Shown here: piece by piece, positions 43,270 through 51,372 of the stretch
How the letters are laid out: each line of letters opens with the position of its first letter
Position numbering within the stretch: position 1 is the stretch's first letter
NCBI RefSeq assembly: GCF_044385915.1
Contig: NZ_JBISCC010000125.1
Span: 248,001 to 312,000, forward strand
DNA: 64,000 nucleotides
Source: Thalassobellus citreus
GTDB taxonomy: Bacteria > Bacteroidota > Bacteroidia > Flavobacteriales > Flavobacteriaceae
Direction of reading: 5' to 3'
Translations under genes and position numbers: made by a program
Notes under the pieces: model-generated
Databases searched by the model: none
Told to the model about the DNA's origin: nothing
The model's input: the letters and a program-made list of their open reading frames with translations, nothing else

Positions 43270-45218
43270 TTTAATGTGTACTTCGCTTCTTTAGTAAGTG
43301 TTTCCCATGTATCTGTTCTAAAAGGTGACGCTGGAAATTGTTCTTTATTGAATAAATTACAATCGCCTGCATCATCTGCCCAACCATAACGAATCGTTAC
43401 TGGGTTTGATACATTTTCATTATAAATAATAACCTTGTTATCTTTTATGTAAGCCTTTGCAAAATGAAAAACTTTATCTGCTTCAGCAATTTCAAAACCT
43501 TTTATGTAACCATATTTATCAGGAGTCATTAATCCGCTACCTATATTATCAAAAGTTATAATAATTTCATTTTCTTTTACTTCCATAGACTTAAAAGTGG
43601 GACCACTAAAAACGACATCCTTATCATAAACATTATTTAAAGCAATAGCAGCAAGTCGTTTTCCAACATCCTGTTTATTTATTGGATGAATATCCTTGGC
43701 ATTACCAATATCTGTCGTTACACACATCCCTGTGTTAGAAACCGTTTGTAAAGTATAAGATTGTGCTTCTCTAAGTTCTGCCCATTTACTGCCTTTATTA
43801 CTATTATCTCCTCCAAATTCATCATAACTAGATAATTGTACAAAATAAAAAGGAAAATCGCCTTGACTCCATTTTGTTCTCCAATCTTCAATCATTAAAG
43901 GAAATGCTTTTTTGTATTGCTCTGCTCTATTAACATTCGCCTCGCCTTGATACCATAATACACCTTCAAAAGCATAAGGGATTAATGGATATATCATTGC
44001 ATTATAAAGTAATGATGGGTAACTGTTTGGAGACACTTGACTTCTTATATCTACGACTTTAAATTTCCATTGACCAACTAAAGAAATTACATCATTCTGC
44101 GTTGATAGTTTTAGATCTGAAGCGTCTCCCCAAATACCGCCTCCTCCTGCATAATCAAAAATTCTAATAGCAATAACGTTTTTTCCTTCCTTTAAAACAT
44201 TTTCAGGAATATTATAAGCTCTTTTTTCGTCATATCTTCTGGTAGTTCCAACAAAAGTACCATTTACGTACGTTGAATCTTGGTCGTCAATTTTTGCTAA
44301 TTCCAGATACCCTTCTTTATTGGCGTCTTCTTTAGAAATGGTAATGGTTTTACGCATCCAAACCGTACCATCTAAATTGGTTAATTGTTGACTTTCCCAA
44401 TATTCTGGCGCGTGCATTTCTGGCCAATTAGCATCCCTATAATCAACATTTTTATAAGACGATTCATTTTCAAATGACACTTTCGATCCTTGAATTTCTT
44501 CAACTTTATTAGTAATCAATTGCATTTGTTCTTCTAAAAGCAAATCAATATCAATATTTGGCATTTTAGCAATCATGTCTTTAAATTCATCACTTCCTTC
44601 AAAAGCTTCTCTACTAGTCCATGTTTCAACATTAGTGCCACCCCAAGACGAATGAATAATACCAACAGGAATCTTAAGTTGCTTATGTATCTTTTTTGCG
44701 AAATAATATCCCACAGCCGTGAAATCACCCACAGTCGTTTTATCGCAAATTTTCCAGTTTCCAGATTTCAACTTTAATTGCGGCTTAGAAGCCATATCTT
44801 TTTCAACTAAAAAATGGCGAATCATAGGATAATTAGCATCCTTTAATTCTTCTTTAAAGTTCATAGCGCGTTTAACAGGAAACTCCATATTAGACTGTCC
44901 GCTACAAATCCAAACCTCTCCAACTAAAACATTATTTAAGACTATGGTGTTTTTGCCTTTAACAGATAAAATGTAAGGCCCTCCAGCTGTTTCGGGCTTT
45001 AAATTCACTTTCCATTTACCTGATTTATTAGCCTTTGTTTTTACAATTTGATTATTAAAATGAATGACTATTTTCTCGTTAGCACTTGCCCATCCCCAAA
45101 CTGAAATAGGTTTATTACGTTGTAAGACCATACCATCGGAAAACAATAATGGTAATTCTACATTAGCATAAGAGCAAAGTGTAGAAACAAAAAGTAAGAA
45201 AGAAAAAAACAATTTCAT
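43266..45218 (-). CDS. Sialate O-acetylesterase-type carbohydrate esterase
   Basis: The 650-residue protein has a signal peptide (LFFSFLLFVSTLCSYANVEL) and an SGNH-esterase fold. The nucleophile motif is ICSGQSNMEFPV, with AIALNNVYDKDV further on and DIHPINKQDVGKRLA holding the Asp-His pair. A beta-sandwich insert (about 270-390; YLELAKIDDQDSTYVNG) interrupts the catalytic domain, as in this esterase family. Such enzymes remove acetyl groups from sugars. It ends the run of glycan-degrading genes, so an acetylated plant glycan is the probable substrate rather than sialic acid. Confidence 0.88.
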   Translation of the reverse strand: MKLFFSFLLFVSTLCSYANVELPLLFSDGMVLQRNKPISVWGWASANEKIVIHFNNQIVKTKANKSGKWKVNLKPETAGGPYILSVKGKNTIVLNNVLVGEVWICSGQSNMEFPVKRAMNFKEELKDANYPMIRHFLVEKDMASKPQLKLKSGNWKICDKTTVGDFTAVGYYFAKKIHKQLKIPVGIIHSSWGGTNVETWTSREAFEGSDEFKDMIAKMPNIDIDLLLEEQMQLITNKVEEIQGSKVSFENESSYKNVDYRDANWPEMHAPEYWESQQLTNLDGTVWMRKTITISKEDANKEGYLELAKIDDQDSTYVNGTFVGTTRRYDEKRAYNIPENVLKEGKNVIAIRIFDYAGGGGIWGDASDLKLSTQNDVISLVGQWKFKVVDIRSQVSPNSYPSLLYNAMIYPLIPYAFEGVLWYQGEANVNRAEQYKKAFPLMIEDWRTKWSQGDFPFYFVQLSSYDEFGGDNSNKGSKWAELREAQSYTLQTVSNTGMCVTTDIGNAKDIHPINKQDVGKRLAAIALNNVYDKDVVFSGPTFKSMEVKENEIIITFDNIGSGLMTPDKYGYIKGFEIAEADKVFHFAKAYIKDNKVIIYNENVSNPVTIRYGWADDAGDCNLFNKEQFPASPFRTDTWETLTKEAKYTLN

Positions 45219-45230
45219 AGGTGTCTATTT

Positions 45231-46736
45231 TTACGATTCTATTTCAATTTTAATAACAAAGGCTTTATCATCAATTTCTTGATTAGGCGTTTTTAAATGT
45301 AAGCCTTTATCATCAATTGAAAAAGGAACGTCATTTTTATATCCCAAAATAGAAACGGTTTCAATTTCCGGAATTTGATTTCTTATAACAGCTTTTGTAA
45401 ATGTCGATAAAGTTAAAGGTTTATTATTTCCAGGCCAACCTAAAACAATAGCATAAATAGTATTTCCTTTTCTGGTATAACGAATATCTTGGGGCGTATA
45501 AGTAATCTTATCTAAAAACATACCCGACTTTTCTTGTTTGGTAGGACCTTCTCCAAAAACTTTCCATGGTCGAGAACCATAAATAGCTTCTCCATTAATT
45601 TTTAACCAATCTCCTATTTCTAATAAAATGTCTTGTTGATTTTGAGGAATCATGCCATTTGCCTTAGGAGATACATTAAGCATTAAAGCCCCATTTTTAC
45701 TTACCACATCGGCTAAAACATGAATAATTTCATTCGTTTTTTTCAAGTCTAAAGTATTCGTATAACTCCAACTCCCTACAGATACGGTTTCGTCGGTTAA
45801 CCAAAAATCTTTAGTGATTTTATTCATACGGCCTTTTTCAAAATCTTCAAGACTTACCGTTTTTGGAAATTCGCCTTCTTTATGCGTAAAAACAACTTGC
45901 TTATTCTCGTCTACAGCATTGTTGAAATAATAGGCTGCAAATTCTTGTTTAATAGACTCAGGAATTTTTTGAGTTTGACTATCGAAATAAATCAAATCTG
46001 GACTGTAATTATTTATCACTTCTTTTAACTGACCAATCCAGTCACTATTAAATTTTTCTTTTGAAATATTGCCATACATTTTCGCTAAAAGCAGATCTTC
46101 AGAAGATGTTGGTAATTTAGGGTTATATGGAAAATACGATGTATCATTCAACCATTTTTCTGGTTGTTCTTTAAATATTTGAAAGTTTCTAGCCATGTGA
46201 AAAGACGCCACTAACTTCATGTTTTTTTTCTTAATAGCTTCACTTAGTTCGCCATAGACATCTCGTTTTGGCCCCATATCAAGGGCATTCCATGGGTTAA
46301 TTTTACTTGCCCAGTTAGACCATCCATCGTGGTGTTCGGCTACCAAACCTGCAAATTTAGCACCCGATTTCTCAAAAAGATCTGCCCAAGCATTGGCATC
46401 AAATTTTTCTGCTTTAAACATAGGCACATAATCATGATATCCAAATTTTGAATGTTCACCATAGGTTTCTACATGGTGTTTAAATTCATCTGAGCCTTCT
46501 ATATGCATATTTCTTGCATACCAATCGTTAGCAAATGCTGGAACCGACATCACGCCCCAGTGTGCATAAATTCCAAATTTGGCATCTTTAAACCATTCGG
46601 CAGCTTCGTCGTATTTTGCTAAAGATTCCCAGTTGGCCTCATATTTAGGTTTTACGGGTTCTTGTTGTTTCTTTTTGTTTTTTGCACAGCTAAGAACACT
46701 AAGTGCTATGTATAAAATATAAACCGATTTTCTCAT
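45231..46736 (-). CDS. Alpha-L-fucosidase (GH29), lipoprotein
   Basis: The ATG at 46734-46736 gives MRKSVYILYIALSVLSC with a lipobox; a longer in-frame extension overlapping the upstream gene is discounted. The 501-residue protein has GH29 landmarks: EWFKDAKFGIYAHWGVMSVP, AGLVAEHHDGWSNW, PKRDVYGELSEAIKKKNMKL and, later, ADVVSKNGALMLNVSP. The region normally giving the nucleophile reads PDLIYFDSQTQ, with Asp where W-x-D-G is usual, so the pocket differs a little. It would release terminal fucose, for example from xyloglucan side chains. The gap to the GH42 gene is 8 bp. Confidence 0.88.
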   Translation of the reverse strand: MRKSVYILYIALSVLSCAKNKKKQQEPVKPKYEANWESLAKYDEAAEWFKDAKFGIYAHWGVMSVPAFANDWYARNMHIEGSDEFKHHVETYGEHSKFGYHDYVPMFKAEKFDANAWADLFEKSGAKFAGLVAEHHDGWSNWASKINPWNALDMGPKRDVYGELSEAIKKKNMKLVASFHMARNFQIFKEQPEKWLNDTSYFPYNPKLPTSSEDLLLAKMYGNISKEKFNSDWIGQLKEVINNYSPDLIYFDSQTQKIPESIKQEFAAYYFNNAVDENKQVVFTHKEGEFPKTVSLEDFEKGRMNKITKDFWLTDETVSVGSWSYTNTLDLKKTNEIIHVLADVVSKNGALMLNVSPKANGMIPQNQQDILLEIGDWLKINGEAIYGSRPWKVFGEGPTKQEKSGMFLDKITYTPQDIRYTRKGNTIYAIVLGWPGNNKPLTLSTFTKAVIRNQIPEIETVSILGYKNDVPFSIDDKGLHLKTPNQEIDDKAFVIKIEIES

Positions 46737-46744
46737 ATTCGTAA

Positions 46745-48829
46745 TTATTCTGTCCAAACCGTTACACCACCAGACTCCACTATTTTTGTTCCAATTAATA
46801 TGTTTGCTTTGTTTGGTAATTCTAACGGATAAGCTTTTGATGAATAATTTACTGCTACCCAAAAGCCATCTCGCCATTGCACATAAACACCTTCTGGATA
46901 ATTTTCAGTAGAAATATTAGCGTTATTATATACGCTTCTTAATACATCTTTTTCAAGTTGTGCATCATCTGTATCTACTCCAATATAGGTTACAGTGCCT
47001 TCACCTATTTTATTGGTTACCACGGCCGATTTTCCTGCATAGAATTGATTCGTATAAGTTGCTAATACATTTTCTGGTTTGTTAGCATTTACTAAATCTG
47101 CCCAATTATTCCAGTAATATTCGGTATTGTCATCAGAAATAGTGCCTTTCATATTTGGTAATAAATGATCGAAATAATCAATTTTAGCATCAATGAGTGG
47201 ATATATTTTTTCTCCGTAAGCCGATTGAAATAAATGTCCGTTTTTATCTTTAACACCTGTTCTAACCGTTAAAACAAGATTTCCACCTTGCTTCACATAA
47301 TCAGTCCATTTTGTAATAGTAGCATCATCAACCAACTCAAAAGCTGGAATAATAACCACCTTGTAATCATTTAAATTATCATCGTCATAAATAATATCTG
47401 AAGGCGCTCCAAACGATTTACTTATTTCTAAATATTTCTGAAAAAATGATAAGGTATTCCATTGGCTTGTTTGTCCTTGCCTACTCATACTCCATAGGTT
47501 ATCGTAATTCCAAAGTAAAGCTGTTTTTCGTTTTTTTAATTCTGAAGGCATTTTAGATTTGGGATTATAGGCATCTCTTAAAATTTTCATTTCTTGAATA
47601 GCTTGCTTATAATCTTTTCCGCCTTGCGATAAGGATACTCCGTCTAAAGTTGTAATACCACTATGGTATTGTTCTGCACTGTAATTTATTTGACGATACC
47701 TATACGAACATGCAAACGATAAATCGCCTCCAAAACAATGGTAAAGCCACATGCGTAATGCTCCTGGTTGTAATAACGGATTTATGTTTCCCCAATTCAC
47801 AAAACCAGGTTGTAATTCCATAACGCCAGACACTTCATTTTCTGGTTTAAAGAAACTCAATGCAAACGAAATTTCTTTAGAATCTCCTAGTCTGAATCCG
47901 TTTTCACCAATATTAGCTTGCCCTTTGTTTGGGTAACTTGTAAAAGCGTTAAAATCTAGTTTATTGGTACGCCTTGGGTCTGCTCCATAAGTTGTTGCTG
48001 TATAATTAGTAGTGATGTATTGGTTTTCAGATATTAACGGACGTAATATATCGGCTTGAAAATCTAAAAAATTGGCTTGCATATCTGCCGAATAGCGTTT
48101 AAAATCTAATAAAGCATGCGGGTTTGCTCCCCACCACCCTACATGATTGGCATTGTGGATTTTTATTTGATTAAAATCGACATAGGTTTGATTCCAAAAA
48201 GCTGCTCCCCAAGCATGATTTAAAGCATCAATGGTTTTGTATTTATCTTCTAACCATATTTTAAAAGCTTCTTGCGACGATGGACTATAATCTCCTTTAG
48301 CTTCAGGTTCGTTATCTAATTGCCAACCAATAACAACTGAATTATTTCCATAGCGTTCACCTAGTTTTGTGATTATTTTTTTTGAAAAATCTCTCCAAAC
48401 AGGATTGCTTAACGATTGCTGCGCTCTTGTACCATGTTCTGCTCTTAAATAATTAGAACCCATGGCGTAAATTTCAGGATATTTAATACCCATCCAAACG
48501 GGAGAAATGGCTGTTGGTGTTCCTAAAATGACTTTTAAATTGTATTTAGTAGCAAGATTTATAACCTCATCTAACCATTCAAAATCGTAAACACCTTCTT
48601 GTGGTTCCATGTTTATCCAAGCAAATTCTGCTAGGTGGATAAATTCAAAACCTAATTCTGATATATTTTTAATATCACGTTCCCAATCACTTTTATCCCA
48701 ATGTTCTGGATAATAGTATATGCCCATAGACATTAAATCTTCTTTTGGGAAGAATCTTGATGCCTTTTGCGCATTAATATTTAATGTTATAATGAAGAAT
48801 AAAAATAAATTAAAAAGTATATTTTTCAT
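46745..48829 (-). CDS. Beta-galactosidase (GH42)
   Basis: The 694-residue protein has a signal peptide (ILFNLFLFFIITLNINAQ) and the three-part GH42 layout. The catalytic barrel contains IYYYPEHWDKSDW, GWQLDNEPEAKGD with acid/base E174, and GVMELQPGFVNWG with nucleophile E338. A trimerisation/flavodoxin-like domain and a C-terminal beta domain follow. It removes beta-linked galactose. In a xyloglucan context it would act after fucose is removed. Secreted GH42 enzymes are less usual in such clusters than GH2 or GH35 enzymes. Confidence 0.92.
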   Translation of the reverse strand: MKNILFNLFLFFIITLNINAQKASRFFPKEDLMSMGIYYYPEHWDKSDWERDIKNISELGFEFIHLAEFAWINMEPQEGVYDFEWLDEVINLATKYNLKVILGTPTAISPVWMGIKYPEIYAMGSNYLRAEHGTRAQQSLSNPVWRDFSKKIITKLGERYGNNSVVIGWQLDNEPEAKGDYSPSSQEAFKIWLEDKYKTIDALNHAWGAAFWNQTYVDFNQIKIHNANHVGWWGANPHALLDFKRYSADMQANFLDFQADILRPLISENQYITTNYTATTYGADPRRTNKLDFNAFTSYPNKGQANIGENGFRLGDSKEISFALSFFKPENEVSGVMELQPGFVNWGNINPLLQPGALRMWLYHCFGGDLSFACSYRYRQINYSAEQYHSGITTLDGVSLSQGGKDYKQAIQEMKILRDAYNPKSKMPSELKKRKTALLWNYDNLWSMSRQGQTSQWNTLSFFQKYLEISKSFGAPSDIIYDDDNLNDYKVVIIPAFELVDDATITKWTDYVKQGGNLVLTVRTGVKDKNGHLFQSAYGEKIYPLIDAKIDYFDHLLPNMKGTISDDNTEYYWNNWADLVNANKPENVLATYTNQFYAGKSAVVTNKIGEGTVTYIGVDTDDAQLEKDVLRSVYNNANISTENYPEGVYVQWRDGFWVAVNYSSKAYPLELPNKANILIGTKIVESGGVTVWTE

Positions 48830-48890
48830 CGTCTATAATAATTTCTTTTTTAATAATCTTATATGCTAAAACAATAGTAATTTTAAAACA

Positions 48891-48928
48891 AAAAGATTCT
48901 TGTTTAATACTCCAAACAAGAATCTTTT
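48891..48928 (-). terminator. Perfect 15-bp hairpin terminator between GH5 and GH42 genes
   Basis: AAAAGATTCTTGTTT (48891-48905) and AAACAAGAATCTTTT (48914-48928) are perfect inverse complements around an 8-base loop; on the minus strand the stem is followed by TGTTTT. It splits the enzyme run into two transcription units or attenuates the second. Confidence 0.85.
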
Positions 48929-48959
48929 AAAACTAACTCAAACTAATTAATACTATGTT

Positions 48960-50474
48960 TTAATTCAATCCTTCTAAAAGAGCATCTAATGCTTGTTGAT
49001 CATATACGGAATTGTTACTTCTATCAAAAATACCAAATCCTTTATCTCCTATACTTCCTTCATCCCAATAAAAAGGTAATAAGCCATTTGCTTTTGCCTG
49101 TTTTACGACATATTTTAAATAATAAGCTCTTGAATTTAAATGCAATGTTAAATCATCACCTGTTAAAGTCATTCTTCTAATAGCACCAAATTCGCCTAAT
49201 ATTACAGGGATACCTTTATCAACAAATTGTGCCTTCATTAAAGCAAAATTAGTATCTACCGAACTTTCTTCTCCCCAAGTTGCATTACGTTCTGTATCTG
49301 TAGTAGAGTGGTAATCTGCTCCCCAGTAATAAGACATCTTTCCCCAAGAAGCATCTTCGGTAAGTCCTGCAAATTGCCATGGTGTGTAATAATGAATCTC
49401 AGCCATCAAACGATCTGTTGCTGTATCTGTTGGTAATGTATTCATTAAATTATTTGTTAATTCTATATCTGTTTTAGGACCTTGAACGACTAACGTTCTA
49501 TAGGCATTTTTACCTCCTGTTGCTCTAACAGCATCTATAAATGTTTGATGAAAATAATTTAAAACACTCATTGCTGCTGTATCTTCTGCCTCTGGTTCAT
49601 TAGCACTAGCAAATAATAAATGTTCGTCAAAGTCTCTAAGATGCGTCGCTATTTGTTGCCAAAATGCTTTTTGCTTCGCATTAATAGTTACTTTATTAAC
49701 TTCTGTAATGTTATTTTCTAACCAGCCACCATCCCAGTGGATGTTTAATATTGCATGCATATCATTGTCAATACAATACTGAACAACGTCTTTAACTCTA
49801 TCAAGCCAATCTGCTTTTATTTCAGCTGTAGCTTCATTAGCAAGATATTGATTCCAAGAACAAGGAATTCTAACCGCATTAAATCCGTTTGCTTTAACAG
49901 CATCTATTAAGGCTTTAGTAGCTTTAGGGTTTCCCCAAGCTGTTTCTCCTCCTGAGGCTTCTAAAGTATTTCCTAAATTCCATCCAAGATTGATTTTTGC
50001 TGCAATTTCTGCAGCACTACTACTCATACCTGTTGCATCTGCCGCAATAGGATTTGTATTATAATCTGGATAAATGTTACTAGTTGAAGGTGTTCCTGCT
50101 TGAGTAACTATTATTTTTACATCTGAAATATTATTAGCCTTTATAGTAACTGTAGCAGTACGTTCCGTAACTTCCGTATTTTCTGTAACTGTTATACCAA
50201 CAGTAGTCGTTCCTTTTGTTCCAGATGCCTTGTTTAATGAAATCCAACTGGTTCCAGAAGTGTTAATTTCCCAAGTGTCTACATTAGTGGTAATTGTTAA
50301 ATTGAAACTATTAGCTTCTTTTTCAAAATCGATACTACTTGTATTTGTTGTTAGAGTATAGACTACAGAATCTATTGGACCTTCTTCAGGTGTATTATCT
50401 GAGCTACAAGCAAAGAACATCGTTATTACTAAGCTAATAATACTATTTATTATTTTACAATTCAATACTTTCAT
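48960..50474 (-). CDS. BACON-domain GH5 endo-beta-glucanase (xyloglucanase-like), lipoprotein
   Basis: The lipobox is FFAC (Cys23). Residues about 38-127 form a BACON domain (TTNTSSIDFEKEANSFNLTI, SGTSWISLNKASGTKGTTTV, ERTATVTIKANN). From about 150 comes the GH5 barrel: INLGWNLGNTLEASGGETAW, FNAVRIPCSWNQY, ASANEPEAED with acid/base E293, EIHYYTPWQF, and ILGEFGA with nucleophile E428. The GWNLGNTLEA/GGETAWGNP pattern points to subfamily GH5_4, which includes the BACON-bearing endo-xyloglucanase of Bacteroides. It would cut the glucan backbone at the cell surface. Confidence 0.92.
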   Translation of the reverse strand: MKVLNCKIINSIISLVITMFFACSSDNTPEEGPIDSVVYTLTTNTSSIDFEKEANSFNLTITTNVDTWEINTSGTSWISLNKASGTKGTTTVGITVTENTEVTERTATVTIKANNISDVKIIVTQAGTPSTSNIYPDYNTNPIAADATGMSSSAAEIAAKINLGWNLGNTLEASGGETAWGNPKATKALIDAVKANGFNAVRIPCSWNQYLANEATAEIKADWLDRVKDVVQYCIDNDMHAILNIHWDGGWLENNITEVNKVTINAKQKAFWQQIATHLRDFDEHLLFASANEPEAEDTAAMSVLNYFHQTFIDAVRATGGKNAYRTLVVQGPKTDIELTNNLMNTLPTDTATDRLMAEIHYYTPWQFAGLTEDASWGKMSYYWGADYHSTTDTERNATWGEESSVDTNFALMKAQFVDKGIPVILGEFGAIRRMTLTGDDLTLHLNSRAYYLKYVVKQAKANGLLPFYWDEGSIGDKGFGIFDRSNNSVYDQQALDALLEGLN

Positions 50475-50537
50475 ATAACTTAATTGTTATTTTATTTTTT
50501 TCTAGAAAACCTTTTACATTTAGTTTTCTAATGCTAA

Positions 50538-51371
50538 CTAATCATTAACTAAATGAACTCCCATTAATGACAGCATTTGTAGTGCATAACGTTTTCCTAG
50601 CTTCCTGTATCCTTCTGAATCAAAGTGTGCATTATCTTTAGCTGTACAATCGCTTGATGAAATAACAGATGCCGTTGGTATAGTACCTGGAAGCCTGTTA
50701 ATTATTGAATTCATACTTGAACAACAATTGTCCTCTGCAGATAAAACTTCTCCGGCAAGCAAGGGAATTGAATCTGCTTCAAGTGACAAATCAGTCAATA
50801 TATCAGTATAAATCTTTTTTACATAGGATAGCCATTCTTCTTGCCCTGTGTTTGTTTCCCCTTGATGCAATAGAATTCCTTTTATCACACCATCTTGCTG
50901 TGCTAATTTTGCAAGCTCAATAAGATGATTATAAGGATTCCCTTCATAACCTGAAATTATATTTTTAAACCACTCTTCTTTTATTGTAGCGTCATAGTCT
51001 TTATAAATATCCTTATCGAACAACCTGATATCACACCCACCAATAGCAACATTAATAACTCCTACTTTTATGCTATCTGGAAGTTTTTCTACCATAGTTC
51101 TACCAAAATAGTCTGCAGGAGAAAGACCTGATGAGCATAAACATAAAGGTGGTTCTGCTGTTCTCCATTTGTTTATTGGTTTCCCTTCGCATTCAAGTGA
51201 TTGTAAAACCTGAAAGCGGCTATCAACCGTTTTATCTTGTTCTTCAATTAATCCTTGCCCTTCCATATTTGACTGTCCAAAACATAGATATATATGGAAA
51301 TTAGGGTTTTGTGCAAAAATATTTGCAGATAATAAAAGTACACCAAGTAGCATTAAAACTTTCTCTTTCAT
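50538..51371 (-). CDS. SGNH-type acetyl esterase (SASA/CE6-like)
   Basis: The ATG at 51369-51371 lies 1 bp after the GH3 stop; an in-frame TTG 9 bp earlier overlaps GH3 and is less likely. A signal peptide (KVLMLLGVLLLSANIFAQ) precedes an SGNH domain: CFGQSNMEGQG with the serine, VINVAIGGCDIRL, GILLHQGETNTGQEEW, and DNAHFDSEGYRKLG with the Asp-His pair. The 277-residue enzyme should remove acetyl groups from a polysaccharide. Coupling to GH3 and GH5 genes supports acetylated plant glycan as substrate. Confidence 0.88.
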   Translation of the reverse strand: MKEKVLMLLGVLLLSANIFAQNPNFHIYLCFGQSNMEGQGLIEEQDKTVDSRFQVLQSLECEGKPINKWRTAEPPLCLCSSGLSPADYFGRTMVEKLPDSIKVGVINVAIGGCDIRLFDKDIYKDYDATIKEEWFKNIISGYEGNPYNHLIELAKLAQQDGVIKGILLHQGETNTGQEEWLSYVKKIYTDILTDLSLEADSIPLLAGEVLSAEDNCCSSMNSIINRLPGTIPTASVISSSDCTAKDNAHFDSEGYRKLGKRYALQMLSLMGVHLVND

Positions 51372-51372
51372 A

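Noticed and set aside
45231..46877. Longer GH29 reading frame starting at 46877
   Set aside because: The extra 47 residues overlap the GH42 coding region and precede a clear lipoprotein leader at 46736, so the later ATG is the likely start.
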